Shown: positions 19,350-28,258 of the stretch, in pieces
Layout of the letters: each line of letters opens with the position of its first letter
Numbering within the stretch: the first letter of the stretch is position 1
Made by a program: the position numbers and the translations under genes
Assembly: GCA_018715775.1 (NCBI GenBank)
Contig: DVKZ01000014.1
Location: forward strand, 1 to 42,986
DNA length: 42,986 nt
Reading direction: 5' to 3'
DNA from: Candidatus Fimousia stercorigallinarum
GTDB lineage: Bacteria; Bacillota; Clostridia; Lachnospirales; Lachnospiraceae
The notes under the pieces: model-generated
Database searches by the model: none
The model's input: only the letters and a program-made list of their open reading frames with translations
What the model was told of the DNA's origin: nothing

Positions 19350-22300
19350 ATGCTTCAAATTAAACAGCTTTGTAAGGAGTATAGAACGGGGGATCTGGTT
19401 CAGAAAGCACTTGATCATGTGGACTTAAATCTTCGGGATAATGAGTTTGTAGCCATACTGGGACCAAGTGGTTCCGGTAAAACAACGCTTTTAAATATCA
19501 TCGGCGGATTGGACCGTTATGATAGCGGAAATCTGATCATTAATGGAATTTCGACCAAAAAATACAAAGATCGGGATTGGGATTCTTATCGGAATCATAC
19601 GATTGGTTTTGTATTTCAAAGTTATAATCTGATCCCACATCAGACGATTTTGGCAAATGTGGAACTTGCTCTGACGATTTCCGGTATCGGAAAAAGTGAG
19701 CGAAGGAAAAAGGCTCAAAAAGCATTGGAAGAAGTCGGCCTTGGGGAACAGATACATAAAAAACCAAACCAGCTTTCCGGAGGTCAGATGCAGAGAGTAG
19801 CGATCGCAAGGGCGCTTGTAAATGATCCGGATATTTTGTTGGCGGATGAACCGACGGGAGCGCTTGACAGTGCTACGAGCGTGCAGGTTATGGAATTGCT
19901 GAAAAAAGTAGCCGAAGACCGTCTGGTCGTGATGGTTACGCATAATCCGGAACTGGCAGAACAATATGCGACCCGTATCGTAAATCTGAGGGACGGAAAG
20001 ATTCGCTCTGATAGTGATCCGTTCATTCTTGAAACAGCCAAAGATGAACTCGTAAAGCATAAAAATATGGGAAAGGCATCGATGTCTTTTTTGACAGCCC
20101 TGTCATTGAGCTTTCATAATCTACGGACGAAAAAGGCCAGAACGCTGCTGACTGCATTTGCCGGATCGATAGGAATTATTGGTATTTCTCTGATTCTTTC
20201 TTTATCGACAGGAGTCAATGATTATATTCAAAATGTAGAAACAGAAACGCTTTCCCAGTATCCGTTGCAGATACAAAACACCGGCTTTGATTTTACTTCT
20301 ATGTTATCGATGGACCGTGCGGAAGAAGGGGAAGAAAGTGGTGAGGATGAGCAGAAAAATAAGATTAATGTCATTGAGATGGTGACAAATATGTTTTCTA
20401 CCATGAATTCCAATGATCTGAAATCGTTAAAGAGCTATTTGGACAATGGAGACAGTGGGATTGAACAATATACGAGCGCAGTTGAGTATTCTTATGATGT
20501 TGTTCCGCAGATTTATAAAGAACAAGAAGACGGAGATATCCGCCAGGTAAATCCGGACAATTCTTTTGCAGCACTTGGGCTTGGCTCTTCTATGAGTTCA
20601 AGCAGTGTGATGTCATCGATGATGGGGACCGACGTTTTTTATGAAATACCGGAAGATTCCAGTTTATATGAAGGACAATACGATGTGCTGGCCGGACACT
20701 GGCCGGAAAGTTATAATGAATGTGTTCTCGTTCTGACTTCCGGTGGCGGAATAAGCGACTTTATGCTTTACACGTTAGGACTGAGAGATTCGATGGAGCT
20801 GGATGATATGATTCAGCAGTTTATCGACGGCGAAAATGTTGATACACCGGAGGATATAGGATCATATACGTATGAGGATATTTTAGGTATTACTTTTAAA
20901 CTTGTAGACAGTGAAGATTATTATCAGTACGACAGCGATTATCACGTATGGACGGATAAATCGGATAATAAAACTTATATGAAAAAACTCGTAAAAAAAG
21001 GCGAGGACATCCGGATTGTCGGCATCGTTCAGCCGAAAGAAGATGCTAACGGTACGATGTTAAATTCCGGTATTGCTTATCCAACTTCTCTTACGAAACA
21101 TGTTGTGGAAAATGCAGCAAACAGTGAAATCGTGAAAAAACAGCTTGCAGATCGAAAGACCAATGTTTTTACAGATGAGCCATTCGGAGAAACAGAAGAT
21201 AATAGTTTTAATACGGATTCTTTGTTCCAGGTTGATGAAAAGGCATTTGAAGATATTTTTCAGTTCGATACCGATTCTATGATGGATGGGTCAAATTTTG
21301 ATATTTCGGATATGTTTGGCGGTAACAGTACTTCAATTGATTTTGCTGATATGCTCGATACAGATAAGATGCAGCTTAAGCTTCCTGATATGAAAGAAAT
21401 TGATATGGGAGAGCTGATAAAAAGCCTGGATCTGAATGTATCCGCTTCGGATATCAGTACGATTGTTTCTAATCTGATGGAAGGATATGGAGACTATGCG
21501 GCGACCCATCCGGAAGCAGATTATTCGAATCTGGGAGAGCATTTTGTCCAGTATCTATCGACGGATAGTGCACGCAGTATTCTTAGTGAACATCTGCAGG
21601 ATATTTTGGCAGATAATAATGCATTTACGGTATCAGAAGAAGATATTCAGGTGCTGTTCCGAGAAGTTTTGAGAGGCTATCAGTCATATGCGGAAAGCAA
21701 GGGCTATACGGATCCGGATAAATTCGATGAATATCTGATGGAGTATTTACAGACGGATGCCTGCAAAAATATCATTCATCAGTGGGGAAATCAGATCATT
21801 CAAAACAGTGGAGAGGTTACGATCAGTGAAGATCAGCTGAAATCATTGGCCACAGCGCTGGCTTCCGGCTATCAGTCGTATGCGAAAGAAACCGGAGCAC
21901 CGGATCCATCCGATATGGGAACTCATTTTCAGAACTATCTGGCCTCCGAAGATGCACAAAACCGTTTGACTTCCAGTCTGACTGCTTTGGTAGATACTGA
22001 TAAGCTGGAAAAAAGCCTGACGGAATCTTTAGGGAGCAGCATGGGTCAGATGACACAGGCATATTCAGAGCAGATTCAGAGTCTGATGACGGATGTGATC
22101 ACGCAGATTGTTGATCAGATGGGCAACAGTATGGTTCAGGCAATGCAGCAGTGGATGACACAGCTTGGAAACAGTATGGGCGATATGATGAAGATTGATG
22201 CAGATGCACTTGCCGGAGCTTTCTCTATGAATATGGATTTTGATGAACTGACAGACCTCATGACATCAATGAGTGCGGCCAGAAGCGCTACTTATGAAAA

Positions 22301-22913
22301 TAATCTGCGTACACTGGGATATGCGGATTTTGATGAACCAAGCAGCATTGAGATTTATCCGCTGGATTTTGAAAGCAAGGAACATGTCGTTGAAATTTTA
22401 GATGATTATAATGAGCAGATGGAAGCGACAGGTAAGGATGAGCAGGTCATTACTTATACGGATATGGTGGGAACGCTAATGTCTTCGGTAACGGATATCG
22501 TTGATATCATCAGTTATGTGTTGATTGCATTTGTAGCGATTTCACTTGTTGTTTCTTCGATCATGATCGGAGTCATTACGTATATCAGTGTACTGGAACG
22601 GAAAAAAGAGATCGGCATCCTCCGTGCCATTGGTGCTTCAAAGGGAAATATATCTCAGGTATTTAATGCCGAAACATTTATTATCGGCTTATGTGCGGGC
22701 TTGATTGGCATCGGTCTTACGCTGATCATGCTGATTCCGGGAAATGCCCTGATTCATTATCTGGCCGGAACGAATAACATAAATGCTTCGCTGTCGCCGG
22801 TCTATGCAATCATTTTAATCCTTCTGAGCATTGGTCTGACGCTTCTGGGCGGTTTGATCCCATCAAAGAAAGCTGCCAAGAGCGATCCTGTGACAGCATT
22901 ACGAACTGAATAA
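19350..22913 (+). CDS. MacB-like ABC transporter, fused ATPase and FtsX-type permease
   Basis: 1187 aa; N-term LolD/MacB-like ATPase (GPSGSGKTTLLNIIGGLDRYDSG, LSGGQMQRVAIARALVNDPDILLADEPTGALDS); C-term FtsX permease (LERKKEIGILRAIGASKGNI). Confidence 0.95.
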   Translation: MLQIKQLCKEYRTGDLVQKALDHVDLNLRDNEFVAILGPSGSGKTTLLNIIGGLDRYDSGNLIINGISTKKYKDRDWDSYRNHTIGFVFQSYNLIPHQTILANVELALTISGIGKSERRKKAQKALEEVGLGEQIHKKPNQLSGGQMQRVAIARALVNDPDILLADEPTGALDSATSVQVMELLKKVAEDRLVVMVTHNPELAEQYATRIVNLRDGKIRSDSDPFILETAKDELVKHKNMGKASMSFLTALSLSFHNLRTKKARTLLTAFAGSIGIIGISLILSLSTGVNDYIQNVETETLSQYPLQIQNTGFDFTSMLSMDRAEEGEESGEDEQKNKINVIEMVTNMFSTMNSNDLKSLKSYLDNGDSGIEQYTSAVEYSYDVVPQIYKEQEDGDIRQVNPDNSFAALGLGSSMSSSSVMSSMMGTDVFYEIPEDSSLYEGQYDVLAGHWPESYNECVLVLTSGGGISDFMLYTLGLRDSMELDDMIQQFIDGENVDTPEDIGSYTYEDILGITFKLVDSEDYYQYDSDYHVWTDKSDNKTYMKKLVKKGEDIRIVGIVQPKEDANGTMLNSGIAYPTSLTKHVVENAANSEIVKKQLADRKTNVFTDEPFGETEDNSFNTDSLFQVDEKAFEDIFQFDTDSMMDGSNFDISDMFGGNSTSIDFADMLDTDKMQLKLPDMKEIDMGELIKSLDLNVSASDISTIVSNLMEGYGDYAATHPEADYSNLGEHFVQYLSTDSARSILSEHLQDILADNNAFTVSEEDIQVLFREVLRGYQSYAESKGYTDPDKFDEYLMEYLQTDACKNIIHQWGNQIIQNSGEVTISEDQLKSLATALASGYQSYAKETGAPDPSDMGTHFQNYLASEDAQNRLTSSLTALVDTDKLEKSLTESLGSSMGQMTQAYSEQIQSLMTDVITQIVDQMGNSMVQAMQQWMTQLGNSMGDMMKIDADALAGAFSMNMDFDELTDLMTSMSAARSATYENNLRTLGYADFDEPSSIEIYPLDFESKEHVVEILDDYNEQMEATGKDEQVITYTDMVGTLMSSVTDIVDIISYVLIAFVAISLVVSSIMIGVITYISVLERKKEIGILRAIGASKGNISQVFNAETFIIGLCAGLIGIGLTLIMLIPGNALIHYLAGTNNINASLSPVYAIILILLSIGLTLLGGLIPSKKAAKSDPVTALRTE

Positions 22914-22925
22914 TGAGGAACAGAG

Positions 22926-23681
22926 ATGGATGAAAAGAACAGAATTGTGCATCAGTTAATGAATGTGGGAGAGCTGCTTTTGCTCAGCGGGTCGGAAATC
23001 AGACGGGTAGAAGAAACGATCGACCGGATGGGAAGGGCTTATGGTGCAGTCGAAACGGATGTTTTTGTCATTACTTCCAGTATTGTGGTGACTATGACGT
23101 TTTCGGATGGGCAAATGTATACTCAGACAAGACGGATCCGGTCATCAGGAGGAAGTGACTTTAGTAAGATTGAAGAATTAAATATGCTTAGCCGGCGCTG
23201 CTGTGCAGAGCCGATGTCTGTAGATGAATTGAGAAAAGAGATCAAAAGGATCCGAAAAAATGGGCAGAGCAGCAGATACCTTATTAGTGGCAGCATATTG
23301 GCAGCAGGCAGTTTGACGCTGTTTTTTGGCGGGACGCTGATGGATGGACTGCTGGCGGGAACTATGGCGGTTTTTATCTGTGCCATGCAGAAGTGGCTGG
23401 CACCACTTTGTCAAAATCAGGTTATTTTTAACTTGTTTTGCGCTTTTTTGGCCGGATTATGCATTTGTATGATGTCCGGTTTATTTCCGGTACACATTGA
23501 TAAGATCATGATCGGTGATATCATGCTTTTAATACCGGGAGTGGCATTTACAAATGCGGTGCGGAATGTGTTGATCGGCGATACGATTTCCGGACTTATG
23601 AGGCTTGTGGAATCCGTTTTGTGGGCGGGAGCGATTGCCTGTGGATTTGTTCTTTCTATTTGGGTTACCGGCGCCTGGTAA
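22926..23681 (+). CDS. Threonine/serine exporter ThrE N-terminal family (DUF1212)
   Basis: 251 aa; GELLLLSGSEIRRVEETIDRMGRAYG, 5 TM; adjacent to second half. Confidence 0.9.
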   Translation: MDEKNRIVHQLMNVGELLLLSGSEIRRVEETIDRMGRAYGAVETDVFVITSSIVVTMTFSDGQMYTQTRRIRSSGGSDFSKIEELNMLSRRCCAEPMSVDELRKEIKRIRKNGQSSRYLISGSILAAGSLTLFFGGTLMDGLLAGTMAVFICAMQKWLAPLCQNQVIFNLFCAFLAGLCICMMSGLFPVHIDKIMIGDIMLLIPGVAFTNAVRNVLIGDTISGLMRLVESVLWAGAIACGFVLSIWVTGAW

Positions 23682-23702
23682 TCTGCTGTGTGAGGAGAAA
23701 AT

Positions 23703-24173
23703 ATGGAAAAGGTAGAAATGGTTAGAGTTGTGATGTCATTTCTTGGTTCTTTGGGATTTGGAATGATATTTAATATGAAGAAGAGACATTTGCTGGCTGC
23801 CGCGGCAGGCGGTATGTTCAGTTGGATCTTATATTGTATCTTTGAATCATATACAGGTGATCTTTTTCTGGCTACTTTGTGTGCTAGTTTCTTTTCCGTC
23901 TTATATAGCGAAATCCTGGCAAGAATCCGGCGTTGTCCTGCAAATCTCTATGTGATCATCAGTCTGATTCCACTGTTTCCGGGAGGTTCTCTGTATTATA
24001 TGATGAGCAATGCTGTACAGAAACAATGGGAAATCAGCAAAGTCTATGGTTCTGAATTGATGATGTACGCACTTGGTCTTGCAATGGGCATCTGCCTGAT
24101 GTCTGCTTTACTGGATCTGTTCCATCAGCTTTATCGTAGAGGAAAGAAGTGGTTATTACACATAAATATTTAA
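23703..24173 (+). CDS. Threonine/serine exporter family, small subunit (DUF3815/ThrE_2)
   Basis: 156 aa; FLGSLGFGMIFNMKKRHLLAAAAGGMFSW... LIPLFPGGSLYYMM. Confidence 0.9.
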   Translation: MEKVEMVRVVMSFLGSLGFGMIFNMKKRHLLAAAAGGMFSWILYCIFESYTGDLFLATLCASFFSVLYSEILARIRRCPANLYVIISLIPLFPGGSLYYMMSNAVQKQWEISKVYGSELMMYALGLAMGICLMSALLDLFHQLYRRGKKWLLHINI

Positions 24174-24311
24174 AGGATATTGAGATGATGGAGTTGTCTT
24201 TTCCCATGATCTCAAAACAGTTTAGATGGCTGCCACATTTTTTTAGCTCTTCATGGAGCAACTTGATCTCAAGCGGGGAACAGTTATTTTTTGTGCCATC
24301 AATATAAACGA

Positions 24312-24443
24312 CTCCGTAGGTGGGCGCCCATGCTTACCCCAGAAAAAGTCAAAAGTTTCATTTCTCCCGTAGACGGGCGCCCGTGTCTACCCCAGAAAAA
24401 GTCAAAAGTTTCATTTCTCCCGTAGATGGGCGCCCATGTCTAC
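24312..24443. repeat. 53-bp tandem repeat (about 2.5 units) with a GC-rich hairpin in each unit
   Basis: CGTAG starts at 24315, 24368, 24421 (period 53). Cores GTAGGTGGGCGCCCATGCTTAC, GTAGACGGGCGCCCGTGTCTAC, GTAGATGGGCGCCCATGTCTAC separated by identical CCCAGAAAAAGTCAAAAGTTTCATTTCTCC. Confidence 0.92.
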
Positions 24444-24464
24444 ACCAATTACAGGATCATTTTA

Positions 24465-25514
24465 TTAATGCAGTGATATCGTAAATGCTTTTCCCATTGG
24501 TTTATAATTATCTGAGGTTTCTCCATTTGTATTTGTTGAGCTTATAACATATGGAGTAAGTGTAAGGGAAGATGCCTGATCGGAAATGTATCCGTGGTCG
24601 CTGGTATCTACGACCATTTTACCAACTTTTGCAACAGCATCGAGATTGCTTGTGTAGAATTCTACCGGATTTCCAAGATCATCTTTTCCTTTTAGGAGAA
24701 TGTCGTAATCGCAGTTGTCATTCGTAGTTGAAAAATATAGTTTCTGGTTTATGGCATTGCTTGTATAACGGTTAAACGTAACGGTTTCGCCATTTGGCAG
24801 TGTGTAAGTCTCATCCAGATCAACGGTGCTGGTAGCTGCCTTTAATTCATCACCGGAAACGGAAAAATCCAGTCTGCCGAGTCTGGAAGCAATCCGTCCG
24901 TCTGTATCCGCCAGAGAAAATTCCAGTTCCATCTTCTGGGTTCCGGAAAGTGAGACTGCATCCGGGATATAAATTTCTTCTGTACACAGAATGGTTGTAT
25001 CATCGATCTGCTCACTTGTTCCGCCACTGCCATCAGAAAGTAATTTACCATTTACATACATATCAACCAATTGTACAAAATTGTCTTTTTCAATAGAAAA
25101 ATCAGAATTCTTTCCAATTTTCATAGTATAAGAGATTAGCAGGACATCATCGTCCCAGATGACGTCGTTTAGAGTAGTTGTGACTCCGTCTTTTGTAAAA
25201 GAACTTCCAATAACAGAATGATATGGGCTGATATCTTTCTTAATATTTAACAGTTCTGCAAGACTGTAAAAAACATTTTGTGATTGAGCATATACAGACT
25301 GTCGAACGGGTGCGGATGTTGCACTAAAAAGAAGTACAAAAGCCGCCGCTGCCACTGCATAGCGTTTCCAGGAATGTCGTTTGTTTCGTGCTGCAGTTGT
25401 CTTTGATAAATTTTGTTTCCATTTATTGATTTCTGATTCCCGGATAGGAATTGGTTCATAGGAATCTGCGTAATGATCAATTTCATTGATTAATGTGTAA
25501 ATATCTTTTTTCAT
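24465..25514 (-). CDS. DUF4179-type single-TM protein, likely anti-sigma/regulatory partner
   Basis: ORF trimmed to ATG at 25514 preceded by AAAGGAGGCC; MKKDIYTLINEIDHYADSYEPIPI..., one TM, extracytoplasmic domain; follows ECF sigma gene. Confidence 0.8.
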   Translation of the reverse strand: MKKDIYTLINEIDHYADSYEPIPIRESEINKWKQNLSKTTAARNKRHSWKRYAVAAAAFVLLFSATSAPVRQSVYAQSQNVFYSLAELLNIKKDISPYHSVIGSSFTKDGVTTTLNDVIWDDDVLLISYTMKIGKNSDFSIEKDNFVQLVDMYVNGKLLSDGSGGTSEQIDDTTILCTEEIYIPDAVSLSGTQKMELEFSLADTDGRIASRLGRLDFSVSGDELKAATSTVDLDETYTLPNGETVTFNRYTSNAINQKLYFSTTNDNCDYDILLKGKDDLGNPVEFYTSNLDAVAKVGKMVVDTSDHGYISDQASSLTLTPYVISSTNTNGETSDNYKPMGKAFTISLH

Positions 25515-25530
25515 TCTTTTGGCCTCCTTT

Positions 25531-26136
25531 TTATAGCATGTGTTTTGAGAATGAAGAGGAAACAGTGCTTGTGTTGTGATTTTGTCGGCTCCGGGGAAAC
25601 AGTCGCCGGATCTTGCGTTTACTGCGGGATAAACGATTGTAGAGAACCGTTTTTTCTGTACCAGTTTCCTGAGAAATCTCATCAAATGATTTTTCTTCTA
25701 CATATAGTTTTAAAAATAATTCCCGATCTCTCGGCTTTAAACATGCGAACATTTCTGTCGTTTCTTTAGAGAATTCTTCTGAAAACTGTGCGTGCATGTC
25801 AAATGCTTCATCAACATTTATAAAATTTTCTTTTTCTTCCCAACTGCTTTCTAAAAGACGACTGGCATACTTTCTTTTATAGTCTAACGCTTTCAACCGG
25901 GTAATACCTGCAATCCAATTGGCAAAAGGATTTCTTTCCGGCTGGAAGGAATCGATATGATTCCAGACGGCGAGAAAAACATCGTTAATACATTCTTCCT
26001 CATATTGAGATAAAACGTTTAGATATCGATGTGCCACTGATTTTACCAGTCCGCCATAATGTGTCATCACATATTCCAGAGCACTTTCATTTTGCTGTTT
26101 AAGCTCCTGAACGAAATTTTGTTCTGTAATTTTCAT
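25531..26136 (-). CDS. ECF-type RNA polymerase sigma factor
   Basis: 201 aa; CINDVFLAVWNHIDSF, FANWIAGITRLKALDYKR, LKPRDRELFLKLYVEEKSFDEISQETG. Confidence 0.92.
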   Translation of the reverse strand: MKITEQNFVQELKQQNESALEYVMTHYGGLVKSVAHRYLNVLSQYEEECINDVFLAVWNHIDSFQPERNPFANWIAGITRLKALDYKRKYASRLLESSWEEKENFINVDEAFDMHAQFSEEFSKETTEMFACLKPRDRELFLKLYVEEKSFDEISQETGTEKTVLYNRLSRSKRKIRRLFPRSRQNHNTSTVSSSFSKHML

Positions 26137-26315
26137 AGTAACTCCTTTTTGTTTGTAACATCCGGATGTTGTATCAGTATACTGTTTAGTTTAACTGTTA
26201 TACTATATATTCGCAAATAAGAGAGGAAATCTATCAGATTTGGTAAAAAAGATTGAAAGAAAAACGGAGGGGATTTAAAATAATTGTAGAATGGAAAAAT
26301 GAGGAGTGAAAGACT

Positions 26316-27296
26316 ATGAAAATAGCAGTATTTAGCTGTAGGCCGGATGAACGGCCGCTGTTTGAGTATTATGGGAAAAAATATCAGATAGAGCTTGTGA
26401 TCACAGAGGAGGCTCCGACTATGGATAACCTTGCTCTGATCCGGGGATGTCATGCTGTCAGTGTGATCACGACACCGATTAGCGGTATGCTGTTGACGGC
26501 ATGGAAAAAAGAGGGTATTCGGGCAGTGTCTACCAGAACGGTCGGATATGATCATATTGATATGCAGACTGCGAAAGATCTGAATATATCTATTTCCAAT
26601 GTAAGCTATACACCTCATACAGTAGCAGAATATACAGTTATGACGATTTTGATGGCGATCCGCAGGATGAAGACGATACTGATGAGATATTAGGTGCAGG
26701 ACTATTCACTTTTGGAAGTTCGGGGCAGAGAATTGAGAAATATGACCGTTGGAGTTGTCGGAACCGGGAAAATTGGAGAAGAGGTTATAAATAATCTGAG
26801 CGGTTTTGGCTGCGAGATTTTGGCATATGATCCATTTCCAAAGGATTCTGTAAAGAATTGTGCCCGATATGTGGAGTTGGAAGAGTTGTGGAGAAAAAGC
26901 GATATTGTGACACTGCATACGCCGGCGACAAAGGAAACACGATATATGGTAAACAAAGACTCATTGAAGAAGATGAAAAAGGGTGTCATAATCATCAATA
27001 TGGCAAGAGGTTCTCTGATCGATGCGGCGGCATTGATAGAAGGGTTGGAACAGGGGATTGTTTCTGCGGCAGCGCTGGATGTGATTGAACAAGAGGGAGC
27101 AATTTATTATAAAGACTATAAGTATACGGTGACGAAAAATCATGAGATGGCAATATTGAATGCCATGCCGAATGTTTTGATGACACCACACACAGCATTT
27201 TTCACAGATGAAGCGGTAGATGATATGATTCGTTATTCCCTGGAAAGTTGTATCGCAGAAGTGGAAGGAAAAGAAGATCCAAGAAGAATCTGTTAA
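26316..27296 (+). pseudogene. D-lactate dehydrogenase/2-hydroxyacid dehydrogenase (VanH-like), interrupted by one in-frame TAG
   Basis: 26316-26690 and 26694-27296 are in the same frame, separated only by TAG at 26691-26693; the halves join as IRRMKTILMRY*VQDYSLLEVRGRELRNMTVGVVGTGKIG. Confidence 0.85.
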
Positions 27297-27309
27297 GAGG
27301 AAAATAAGA

Positions 27310-27347
27310 ATAAAGTGCGTAAGTTACCGGTAACTTACACACTTTAT
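27310..27347. terminator. Near-perfect 38-bp palindrome between convergent genes, probable bidirectional terminator
   Basis: ATAAAGTGcGTAAGTTACCGGTAACTTACaCACTTTAT, one mismatched pair (27318/27339). Confidence 0.75.
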
Positions 27348-27363
27348 CTTACACGCTCTTTGA

Positions 27364-27747
27364 TTACGAAACGGCGTTAAATGTTTCGTTACACTTGACC
27401 GTTACTTTGTAATAACCTCTCGGGTCGACCTCCGCCCGGATGCGTTCGAATCCAGTATAAAAGTCAAGCACGTATATATCTTGAACAGATCGGATTATAG
27501 CTTCGCAGTTCATTTTTGCAAGGACATTTTCATATCTCGCAAGAATCTTTTCGAGGTGAGCGATCACCTTGCTCTCCTTGTTTTCCTGTGTTGATCTTTT
27601 CATTTCCGTATAACGCAGATACAGTCTTTTTTCCATATATGCGTTACGGCAGATTACTTTGTTGAAATAACTGCTGATGATCATGTAGACAATATAAGTG
27701 GTTTCTTCCTGTGTCGATTTTTTCTTTTCCATAAATCGATATGCCAT
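27364..27747 (-). CDS. Hypothetical protein (127 aa)
   Basis: RBS GGAGG at proper distance (TGGAGGTATTATTATG on minus); protein-like, Lys/Glu-rich. Confidence 0.75.
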   Translation of the reverse strand: MAYRFMEKKKSTQEETTYIVYMIISSYFNKVICRNAYMEKRLYLRYTEMKRSTQENKESKVIAHLEKILARYENVLAKMNCEAIIRSVQDIYVLDFYTGFERIRAEVDPRGYYKVTVKCNETFNAVS

Positions 27748-27890
27748 AATAATACCTCCATAAATAAATCATGAATTCGTTTCTTTGCCTTCCGGCCCGG
27801 CACTTTTCAGACGGCGACGGTCGCTGTAACTGTATTCTTGACAGCCGCAGATACCCGGCTGCGCGATATGCGATAGTCAGATGAGCACAG

Positions 27891-28019
27891 AAAAAGGACG
27901 CAAAAATAGACTTCCATACATGCTATCTCATTTTCTGCGCCCTATTATGATTCAATTATGGATAATTACCAGATTTCATCTGGCATTTCTATTATAGCAT
28001 TCGACGATAAAAAGGTCAA
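27891..28019 (-). ncRNA. Candidate short RNA or attenuated 5' leader (promoter to terminator)
   Basis: Minus strand: TTGACC (28019-28014) - 17 nt - TATAAT (27996-27991); CCAGAT/ATCTGG hairpin 27983-27969; then GGGCGCAGAAAAT ... CTATTTTTGCGTCC stem and TTTTT at 27895-27891. Coordinates include the promoter. Confidence 0.55.
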
Positions 28020-28258
28020 TGGGAAATGAATAGCAGGTTGTTGCTAAAATGTAGGTCAAAACAGGTTGACTCATAATATAAATATTAAATTGTGATGGAT
28101 TTTCCGCATAATCCGTGATAGAATCGATAAGTACGAATTGTATGAAACGATGCTGAATATTCAGACAACAAAAGTATGGCTGGTTCAGCACAAGAAAAAA
28201 TAAGAAACAAAGAAATTATTGGAGAACTAGTTGGGCAAATTACAAAAAAGGATATTGT

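Noticed and set aside
19491-20060. Minus-strand 189-aa ORF
   Set aside because: Antisense to conserved ABC ATPase domain; shadow ORF.
24312-24443. Possible CRISPR array
   Set aside because: Only about 2.5 units, and the parts between hairpins are identical instead of variable spacers; no cas genes seen.
26691-26693. TAG as a pyrrolysine codon
   Set aside because: This enzyme family is not known to contain pyrrolysine and no pyl genes are in the window; nonsense mutation or sequence error is simpler.
27976-28191. Minus-strand 71-aa ORF
   Set aside because: Overlaps the predicted promoter, no RBS, AT-rich random-like peptide.
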